In this document: positions 1 to 7,500 of the stretch, piece by piece | Layout of the letters: each line of letters starts with the position of its first letter | How positions within the stretch are numbered: position 1 is the stretch's first letter | Position numbers and translations under genes: made by a program | Notes under the pieces: generated by a model | What the model was told of the DNA's origin: nothing | The model's input: only the letters and a program-made list of their open reading frames with translations | Databases searched by the model: none | Assembly: GCA_013330385.1 (NCBI GenBank) | Contig: DUIL01000002.1 | Location: 1-18,577, forward strand | Direction: 5' to 3' | DNA from: Candidatus Thalassarchaeaceae archaeon | GTDB lineage: Archaea; Thermoplasmatota; Poseidoniia; Poseidoniales; Thalassarchaeaceae | Length of the DNA stretch: 18,577 nt

Positions 1-333
1 GGTATCAAGAAAATCACAATGGCAAAGTCCACTCAAAGAATGGCTGAGGAGCGCACTAGTAAGCGCTACCCTAACCTTGAGGTTCTAAACTCGTACTGGG
101 TTGGTGAAGATGGTAAGAACAAATTCTTCGAAGTCATCATGATTGATCCACACCACCCTGCAATCAAGTCCGACAAGCAACTCGGCTGGATTGCTGAGGG
201 TAACAGTCACCGAGGCCGCGCAGAGCGTGGAATGACCAGTGCTGGAAAGCGCGGACGAGGTCTGTACAACAAGGGTAAGGGTGCTGAGAAACTTCGCCCA
301 TCCTTGAAGGCCAACAAGAATCTCGGCAAGTGA
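1..333 (+). CDS. rpl15e: 50S ribosomal protein L15e, 3' part of gene
   Basis: Structural protein of the archaeal large ribosomal subunit; the L15e family occurs in archaea and eukaryotes, not bacteria. The reading frame is open from base 1 (Gly-Ile-Lys-Lys-Ile-Thr before the first Met at 19), so the 5' end lies outside the window. The Met at 19 is internal, because the residues before it also match the family. Recognisable family stretches are AEERTSKRYPNLEVLNSYWV, the DPHHPAIK segment, the HRGRAERG/TSAGKRGRGL basic stretch, and a C-terminal KGAEKLRPSLKA. About 111 residues are present of the roughly 190 usual for the family, and the normal C-terminus is reached. The family assignment is secure. 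The next gene follows 44 bp after the stop and is functionally unrelated. Confidence 0.97.
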   Translation, partial: GIKKITMAKSTQRMAEERTSKRYPNLEVLNSYWVGEDGKNKFFEVIMIDPHHPAIKSDKQLGWIAEGNSHRGRAERGMTSAGKRGRGLYNKGKGAEKLRPSLKANKNLGK

Positions 334-377
334 TTGTCACCGGAACTCAGATACCTGAGTTATGTTTGCATGATTCT

Positions 378-1430
378 ATGGCTAATGTGCTAGACAAGTG
401 GAAGTCTCTTAGTAGAAACAACAAGATTTCTGCTATTGCGATTGTAGGACTGATAGTTTTCTCAATTGGTTATGTTGGAATTGGCTATGTCGTTGCATCG
501 CAAGCCTTGGCTGTAAACCCTGGTTGTGGAATGTGGGCCGAAAATACACCTTCTGACTGGGATTCAGATGATGATTGGGAGAGTTTTGAGCCTTGGCCCG
601 CTGCCGAGGAACGCGTCGAAATCCGTCGCGATTTTGATGCATCTTCGTATCAGATGGATTCCTATGAAGATGTAACTTTCTCGCCGAGGGGCAATTCAGA
701 TATTACACTCAGGGGATGGTATGTTGAGGTTGACCCTGATGCTCCGGTAGTCATTCAAACTCATGGAATGCCGATGAATGGAAAGTGCAAACCTGAGATG
801 CTGCTGATGCAAGGTTACCTCGCTGAAGGAGGAATCAATACTCTTTCCTTTGATTTGCGGAATTATGGCGATAGCGATGTTGTGGGAGATTATTTCGCGG
901 TTGGACAGATTGAGTACAAGGATCTCTTAGGTGCATATGATTGGCTAATTGCAGAGAAAGGCTACCAGCCTGGAGAGGTTGGAATGACCGCCTTTTCTGC
1001 TGGTGGTGGAGCTGCCATTGCCTTTGCTGAAGAACCCGGAATCGGAGCAATGTGGCTGGATAGTGCGGTCCTCGATTTCCCACTAGTTGTTCGTAATGAA
1101 TTGAGTAGAATGGGATTCCCGACTATCTTTGCCGGCCCAGGAATTACAGTTGGAGGTTGGTTAGCCGGAGTTGATTTGGATGGTCGCTCCCCAATGGAAG
1201 CGGCTGACGTTGCTGGAGAGAGGCCTGTTTTCTTGACTCATGGTAAGGATGACCCTAGGGTGTCGATTGTTCATTCAGAGAGATTTGAGGCGAGAATGTT
1301 AGAGAACGGTGGCGATGTCACAACATGGTATGTTGATGATAGAGCTCATGTTGATGCAATATGGGGTGAATCAGATACATACAAGTCGAATCTGATTTCA
1401 TTCTTCGATAATGCATTATCATCAGAGTGA
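378..1430 (+). CDS. Membrane-anchored alpha/beta hydrolase
   Basis: Predicted alpha/beta-hydrolase-fold enzyme of 350 aa with unknown substrate, possibly an esterase or peptidase. A single hydrophobic helix (about residues 18-40) follows a basic N-terminus, so the catalytic domain probably lies outside the cell. The fold is supported by QTHGMPMNG (oxyanion-loop HG motif), DLRNYGDS, a nucleophile elbow A-F-S-A-G with Ser207, the acid in HGKDDPRV (Asp292 fits the usual HGxxDxxV spacing), and His324 in DRAHVD. The elbow is AxSxG rather than GxSxG. Asp/Trp-rich residues 55-75 link anchor and domain. I chose the ATG at 378. A GTG at 330 in the same frame would overlap the L15e stop, and the added residues do not look like part of the anchor. 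It resembles the BAAT/dienelactone-type superfamily in general terms only. Confidence 0.85.
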   Translation: MANVLDKWKSLSRNNKISAIAIVGLIVFSIGYVGIGYVVASQALAVNPGCGMWAENTPSDWDSDDDWESFEPWPAAEERVEIRRDFDASSYQMDSYEDVTFSPRGNSDITLRGWYVEVDPDAPVVIQTHGMPMNGKCKPEMLLMQGYLAEGGINTLSFDLRNYGDSDVVGDYFAVGQIEYKDLLGAYDWLIAEKGYQPGEVGMTAFSAGGGAAIAFAEEPGIGAMWLDSAVLDFPLVVRNELSRMGFPTIFAGPGITVGGWLAGVDLDGRSPMEAADVAGERPVFLTHGKDDPRVSIVHSERFEARMLENGGDVTTWYVDDRAHVDAIWGESDTYKSNLISFFDNALSSE

Positions 1431-1522
1431 GATTTGGCGAATTTGCTTTTACATACTGATTGCCTGTAGTTTCTTTCACATTAGACGAAAGTTGATGGCT
1501 TCCTTCCGTGCCCGCGCAATAG

Positions 1523-1777
1523 ATGGTCGAGTCCGAAGTCAGTTCTGTTCGCAATCTACCGGTGATTTTGCCGAGTGGTAGATTGCTTGGCACAGTGCAT
1601 GACACCGTCATTGATACAGATAATTGGAGATGCACTCACATCTTTGTCGCTGACCCACCCGCAGATCTTGTTGAGGGTCGAGTTCACCTTGCTATTCCGT
1701 GGAATTGGGTGCGCTCCGTTGGCGATGTAGTGGTCTTGCGTTGGTTCCCTCCAACCCCCATTCCTCGTGATTCCTGA
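1523..1777 (+). CDS. PRC-barrel domain protein
   Basis: An 84-aa protein that is essentially one PRC-barrel, a small six-stranded beta barrel. Residues 8-30 give the typical opening (SVRNLPVILPSGRLLGTVHD, then a VIDTDN turn), and the end has the IPWNWVRSVGDVVVLRW pattern, matching the usual ipf..V.svGDvvlv signature. There is no signal peptide or membrane helix, so it should be cytosolic. In archaea small PRC-barrel proteins include CdpB-type cell-division factors that bind SepF. That is an appealing but unproven role here, since no division gene is adjacent. No Shine-Dalgarno precedes the ATG (the upstream bases are GCGCAATAG), which suggests a leaderless transcript. The fold is fairly sure, the role is not. 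Confidence 0.75.
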   Translation: MVESEVSSVRNLPVILPSGRLLGTVHDTVIDTDNWRCTHIFVADPPADLVEGRVHLAIPWNWVRSVGDVVVLRWFPPTPIPRDS

Positions 1778-1860
1778 GCCCAAATCATCTCATTTCAGAG
1801 TGATACTTGACCGAACGAGGCTGCGATACGATTCAAAAGGGGAGGGTGAACGCATACACA

Positions 1861-4428
1861 ATGCGTACCTTCTCGGCCGGAGTTCTTCTCATACTCCTAC
1901 TGGCTTCCTCAGCACCTCTTGTAGAGGCTGATTCTAAGGGTGTAGTTTCTTGTGCACCAGCAGATACATCTGTGATGCCATCTAACTGGAATATCGATGA
2001 CGGAGCCTGTGTTCGTATCGATCTTGGAACTCTTTCACCAGGGGATACATTATCTTTCGATGTTGCCTCTGATGTTGCCATTGATGTGTTGATGTTTGCC
2101 TCCAGTTCAATCACAGTATACCAAAATGAGCAAAATTACCGCCTTGACTCCGTTTGGCAGACAGAATCTGTATTCGAGTCATTCACAGGTTCGGGTACAT
2201 GGCACTGGACAGCACCTTCAGACCGCGGAGATACTCGTTGGTACATTGTTCTGGATAATATGGCCCACCCTCAGGATCAGGGTGGTGGCGCACAAGGTGG
2301 CAGTGTTGCAGATGTCACTCTAGATGTGGCTAGTGTTTCGACTCCAACCTTCGGTATAGTTGACTCAATAGTTCGTTTAGAAACAGATACCTATCAAGTT
2401 CTAGCAGGTCCTCTGACCCTTGACGCAGGCACCCTAGTCAATATGTTCTCAACAACTATGCAGGGTGCGCCTGATGTATTCCTGATGACTGAAAATCAGT
2501 TAGATTTGTATGAACAAGGCGGAACGGCTACGACATTTGTCTCAGGTTCTGAAATGCTTTTGGTTTCAAACGAGAGAACCATGTCTTGGACTGTAACAGA
2601 ACAGTATCAAGGTGAGAACTTGTATCTTGTCGCCGACAATCGTCCTGGGCCTGCTGGAGGTGGTGCAGGGACTGGATTTGTTGCTACAACTGTAGTAGTT
2701 GACCTTACTCCTATTCTGAATCCAATAATTAGTGATGCAGAAAATTTAGCTGAAATAGATGTATCCGCCGATGTTATTCTCGACGCCTCGAATACCCCAA
2801 ATCATTCCAATCAGATTCCTTCAGATGGATTCCATTGGGACACTAATGGTGATGGGATTGATGATACTGCTGGAATGACAGTAACTGTTAGTTGGGACGA
2901 GCCAGCCAATGTCAGCGTCCGTTTGCGAATAGTCTCTAACGACGGTCGCAGCGATAGTGTATATCTCAACATGGAGGTAAAAGATATGACTCCTCCTGAG
3001 TTGACTTTAACAAATTCTGAAATAATCCGCAAGGATTTCGATGATGAATTACTTTTGACTGCAGGAATCCAAGACAATTGGGGTATTGCTAGTGTTGAAT
3101 GGTTAATGGATGACCAAATTGAAGAAACTTACAATTCAAATGATTGGGAGGATGGCAAAACCTTCACCTTCCGATTTGATTCAACATATGCGGCAGGAGA
3201 ACACACCGTCACATTGCGTGTTACTGACAAACAAGGACTCATCAGTGAAGAATTCGCAATTATCGAACTTTACGATTCCACACCCCCAATAGTTCCAAGT
3301 AAAACAGAGGAAGTGATTGTAATTCTTGGCGAAACTAATTTGTTTGCTCCCGAAGCGTTTGATCCTGAGTCTACAAATCTACAATACACTTGGGATTTCG
3401 ATGTTGAATTTGATCTAGATGGAGACGGAGATACAACTAACGATGCTGAATCTAGTGGAATCCAGATTTACCGTGATTTTCCTCAAAAGGGAACTTACGA
3501 AGTGGTTTGTACAATAACTAATGATGCAGGTGTTTATTCACAGATTACCTACTATGTGACAGTAGTTAGTGATGATGATGACAAGGCCTTCGGTCTTGAC
3601 CCTCTACTATTGGTAGGATTAGTCCTATTGGTAATTGTGTTAATAGTAGGATTGATTGGATTTATTTCTTGGAAACGGACGACAAATGAGCGCCTTGCAG
3701 TTCTTCTAGCTGAACAGGCGGCTGCTGATGAGGAAAAACCGAAGGAATTGACGATTGAAGAACAGAAGGCAATGTACGGAGGGGGTTCTGCAATCAGTCA
3801 GCCAAGTACAGTCGAATCCGCTTCTCCATTTGGTCAATATGCAACCGGTATGGCTGGCACAGGTGACCCTGCAGCAACAGCGGCAGCAGCGGCAGCGATT
3901 GAAGATCCTGATATTGACGAATTAATCAGTTCGTCAACACCAATCACTTCCACAAAAGCCTCGAGCCCAGCCGCAGATTTACTTGCCGAATTCTCAGATG
4001 ATGATGAGGTCGACAATCTTGTTGATGTTGTCGAATATTCTCACGATTCAGGCGCAGGAGAAGTTTGGAATCCCGAACCTGAAACTGACGACATGGATGA
4101 GGAGTTGCCCTCTCCTCCTCCTCCCGCACCAGCTCCTGAATCGGTGGAAGAAGAATTGCCCTCTCCTCCAACTCCGGATGAATCGGATATTGCCGAACCA
4201 CAAGATGATGAGTCAGAAGAAGAGGAATCGTCACCTCCTCCGGTTTCAAATGAATCAGAAGAAGAGTCTGAGGAGCCAGCAACCACTATTTCATCAGGCG
4301 ATAGAACCGTGCAACAGAACTGTAGTGATTGCGAACAGAGATTCGAAATCACTCTACCTGATGGTCATGATGTTGTCCGAACTGCATGCCCTTCATGTGG
4401 CTCCATAGAAACCATCACTTTGAATTGA
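1861..4428 (+). CDS. Surface protein: Ig/PKD-like modules, TM helix, cytosolic zinc ribbon
   Basis: An 855-aa type I membrane protein with no recognised enzymatic domain. Visible parts: signal peptide 1-23 (cleavage after VEA); two similar beta-rich modules (about 24-160 and 166-285), each ending in a D-N...P...GGGA...G loop; a PKD-like module (about 285-376) with Ca-binding-type DTNGDGIDD at 327-335; an Ig-like module (about 380-475); a second PKD-like module with DLDGDGDTTND from residue 518; one membrane helix 582-603 followed by WKR; a roughly 215-residue cytosolic linker with a poly-Ala run and Pro/Glu/Asp/Ser-rich stretches; and a terminal zinc ribbon with Cys821, Cys824, Cys843 and Cys846. 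The frame is open back to 1807, but the ATG at 1861 gives a clean signal peptide and is preceded by GGGGAGGGTG at 1839-1848. The extracellular part suggests adhesion or scaffolding. The role is unknown. Confidence 0.85.
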   Translation: MRTFSAGVLLILLLASSAPLVEADSKGVVSCAPADTSVMPSNWNIDDGACVRIDLGTLSPGDTLSFDVASDVAIDVLMFASSSITVYQNEQNYRLDSVWQTESVFESFTGSGTWHWTAPSDRGDTRWYIVLDNMAHPQDQGGGAQGGSVADVTLDVASVSTPTFGIVDSIVRLETDTYQVLAGPLTLDAGTLVNMFSTTMQGAPDVFLMTENQLDLYEQGGTATTFVSGSEMLLVSNERTMSWTVTEQYQGENLYLVADNRPGPAGGGAGTGFVATTVVVDLTPILNPIISDAENLAEIDVSADVILDASNTPNHSNQIPSDGFHWDTNGDGIDDTAGMTVTVSWDEPANVSVRLRIVSNDGRSDSVYLNMEVKDMTPPELTLTNSEIIRKDFDDELLLTAGIQDNWGIASVEWLMDDQIEETYNSNDWEDGKTFTFRFDSTYAAGEHTVTLRVTDKQGLISEEFAIIELYDSTPPIVPSKTEEVIVILGETNLFAPEAFDPESTNLQYTWDFDVEFDLDGDGDTTNDAESSGIQIYRDFPQKGTYEVVCTITNDAGVYSQITYYVTVVSDDDDKAFGLDPLLLVGLVLLVIVLIVGLIGFISWKRTTNERLAVLLAEQAAADEEKPKELTIEEQKAMYGGGSAISQPSTVESASPFGQYATGMAGTGDPAATAAAAAAIEDPDIDELISSSTPITSTKASSPAADLLAEFSDDDEVDNLVDVVEYSHDSGAGEVWNPEPETDDMDEELPSPPPPAPAPESVEEELPSPPTPDESDIAEPQDDESEEEESSPPPVSNESEEESEEPATTISSGDRTVQQNCSDCEQRFEITLPDGHDVVRTACPSCGSIETITLN

Positions 4429-4493
4429 ATCCGACATTATTGCAGGGTCGGAAGTTGAGTCATATAGTGCTCTTGCAGCCCAAGACCCTAAAT

Positions 4494-4512
4494 CGCACCT
4501 CATAGAGGTGCG
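4494..4512 (+). promoter_or_regulatory. Hairpin covering the ribosome-binding site of the 1453-aa gene
   Basis: A perfect 8-bp inverted repeat, CGCACCTC - ATA - GAGGTGCG, ends 3 nt before the ATG at 4516. Its right arm contains the only Shine-Dalgarno-like sequence (GAGGTG, 4505-4510), so folding of the mRNA would occlude ribosome binding. A possible TATA-like element, CATATAG, lies at about 4461-4467 and would place the transcript start close to the hairpin. The inverted repeat is seen directly. Translational control is inferred. Confidence 0.5.
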
Positions 4513-4515
4513 TGT

Positions 4516-7500
4516 ATGGGCAATGACGCTGTCCGCCTAATTCGCCGTGCGCCCAGTGTCAATCATACACACACAATTCTTCTTGTAGCACTCTTCTTGT
4601 TACCCACTCTTGCTCCATTTGCAGCAGTAAGCGCCGAGTCAAGAATAGAATCAGAAGATTTTGATATTCTAGACGAATTATCTGCAGTTTTGAGTGAAAG
4701 ACAGGACGTTATTGACTCTCAGGCCATAGGTCAATTGGCTAATCCAATGCTAGAACAACTCAAACTAGGAATTCAGGAAACCTCTGTCGCCGATCCTCTG
4801 CATGACATTGATGAGGCATTAGACGATGTCAATTTGGTAGAAACTGCCGCCCCTCATGTAGTTCATCCGGAGCCATATCAAATATTGACTGACGAAGGAA
4901 GTAGACCTCCTGGTGAAGTAAGGAACATTTGGACCACTCTTTTCAATCTCACAGACTATGTGATTTGGACAAGGTATGTAGACAAGGATGGAGAAGTAGT
5001 AGAAAAATACGAATCAATCACTTTCATCTCATCCCTTCTTTCATTACTAGATTCAGAAACTGATGCTTTCCTTCACCAAATGGATATTGATGATGATGGT
5101 GATGATGATATTCAGGTAGGTCTGAGTTTAGATCTCAATGACCCCGAGATAGATGGTTCAACACTCTCCGTAGCACCTCATCTTGATTATCGCATCACTG
5201 TTTTACAATCTAGTCTAACCGATCCAGATTGGGATGATTTAGAAACCCTAGAAGTCTCGTTACTGAAGGCTTTTGCATATTCTGATGGTTTACTCAGTGA
5301 AGGGGAAAGTTATGTCTGGGTCATAGACTCAAAATTTACTCATACACCATATGAATTCACACTTGGAGTAGGTCTTGAAAGATTCTATTTTGACGTATCC
5401 GGAGCAGTAGGTGATCTTCTTTCCGGAATTACTTCCCTGCTACTTGGTTTAGCTACAAATGGTGAGTCCGGCATATCGATAGCATCGATTTCGGCACCAT
5501 ATCAAATCTCAATAGAAAATCAAGGTCAAACAAATTGTCCCGAGGACTACTCCCCGCTTGAACTCACAACCCTGCCTTCTAGTGAGATAGGTTGTGGGGT
5601 AACTGCTGGATTTGGCTATGTCCATTATTCACCTCCTGATTCGCAAGATGATCGCGATGTGTGGGAGGTCGCTTACATTGAAGCCGCAGTTCATCCAAAT
5701 GGACTAGCGACGATTTTACCAGAACAAGTTGATGTGACCATCCGAACGGACAGCACTCTTGCAGATGGAACTGGAAATATCGGAGAGAATGGTCTCACAA
5801 CAGTCGAGTATTGGGCTGATGAGAGAGCAGACCTCCACTTGCATTTCCATGAGAATCGTTCCGAAGTTCCTCCTGAGAATTCAGATGGTATTCACGGCAA
5901 TGTTACAGATTCCTCAGGTTGGTTCCGTGGTATGCCCGCAGGTTCTCTAGATGCTGAAGAAATTGACCGAATCTTCACAATGTTAGGATCCAAGTCTGTA
6001 CCTGAACTACCTGGCGGGCAACCAAACCGTCTAGGATTGATTATTGGTGTCAAGAACTTCACTCGAGATACATCACAGAATGTAGATGATTCAAGTCTTC
6101 CAGTTAATCCTGCATATCCTCCTAAGACTTTGGTTTTAGTGCGTTCAGTAGAATCGATTGAAGAGGTCGAGTATCATTCTTGGATGAAACGGGGCGGGGC
6201 TGAATCAGATCATAGAAGAATCCAGATTACGGCCAAAGATGTTCCCACAGCAGTAGTTCTATTCGGTTCGTTTGAATTAGGTGGAACATCTGAGTCCGAT
6301 ACCAGTCTTGATTCCTCTCAGAATCTAGATTTTATGTCACGAATCTTAGATGTGGTTTTGATTAACATAGTAGATTTATTCCTTGATATTGGTACAATAA
6401 TCAATGATATTCCATCTGCTACAGTTGACGTAATTAGTGGTGGAGTTGGCGGTTCAGGTGGCTTATCTGGTCATACTATACATCTTCAGATGCATGACAA
6501 TTGGAGAATTGAAAGAGAAGCGGAATCAATTAGTGAGATTGGTCTACAACTTGGTTCCAGTCCACATCCAGTAATGCCCGGAGATCATTTGATTCTTGCA
6601 ACAGATCAGTCCCTAGACACCGTACAAGGAAGAATAGGACCACGAGAACCATTAGTTCGTGTATCAGCTAGTTTGCGGTTTAGTGGATTGAGTGCCTTTA
6701 CTCTAGTTGATGACCGAGAAACGGAGAATCAACGTGTATCGCTTCAAACCAACTCGAATGAGGAATTCTCTTTCCTTTACATTGACCATCAAAGCAACAA
6801 CCTCAGTGGAGCCAGTCATCAAGGCGTGTCAATTTCAGATATCCCTGATAATCTCACTGCTGAACTCAATCCAAATACGGCAACATATTCTGCAAGTTCG
6901 CCTATTGATCGAATAAGTTACACTGGGACGGAAGGAACTCAGAGGCAGGCTGCACATATCCTCGATTTACCAGCCTCCTTCTCGCTACAATTTGGAGATA
7001 TCACGAAATGGACTTCTTCCACTCCAATATCAACTATCCACGCTCAGATGACAGATTCGCCTGAACCAGTAACTATGAGCGGTGATCACTTCCTCTTCCA
7101 TCATGAACCTGATTCGGACACATCGACTATTTCTGCTCGGATTTCAGGATTACAAGAAGTAGGCTGGAGAGCACCAATGGAACCGGGTGCATCGGGGCCA
7201 TTAGGTCGTGGAACTGCATTCATGACAACATCCGGTGAAAGGACAATGAGCATCGACGTTGAACATGCTCCTACTGAGGGTAATGGTGGCCTATCTGCAG
7301 TTGTGCTTATCGATCCATTACCTTCGACAATTTCAGTTGACATACCTACAGGTTCTGATGCTGCAAACAATTTGGCAATTCCTGAATTTAATACAAGTCA
7401 AGGTGTAGCCGGTGTAGCCTTCTTCTTAGGCGGATTAGCCGAACTAGGAAGTTCTGTGAACCAAGTTCTTGCAGGTGTAACCACCGATATTGCTTCAGGT

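Noticed and set aside
330..377. GTG start for the hydrolase overlapping the L15e stop
   Set aside because: The extra 16 residues are not hydrophobic anchor or domain sequence. The ATG at 378 gives a compact basic N-terminus before the membrane helix.
1318..1635. Minus-strand open frame across the spacer before the PRC-barrel gene
   Set aside because: It overlaps two well-supported + strand genes, and its translation shows no domain, signal or plausible composition.
1807..1860. TTG start 54 nt upstream for the zinc-ribbon surface protein
   Set aside because: It would put 18 polar residues before an otherwise ideal signal peptide. The purine-rich ribosome site at 1839-1848 lies inside this stretch, which supports ATG 1861.
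3868..3900. GCAGCA/GCGGCA run as a DNA repeat
   Set aside because: It is a poly-Ala stretch in the cytosolic linker with mixed Ala codons, not an expanded perfect repeat.
3944..4352. Long open frames on both strands over the acidic/proline-rich linker
   Set aside because: These are by-products of low-complexity Glu/Asp/Ser/Pro codons. Their translations are low-complexity, and the + strand frame has the membrane helix and zinc ribbon on either side.
5080..5112. GATGAT-rich run resembling a microsatellite
   Set aside because: It encodes the in-frame Asp-rich Ca-binding-type segment DIDDDGDDDI. The repetition follows from Asp codons.
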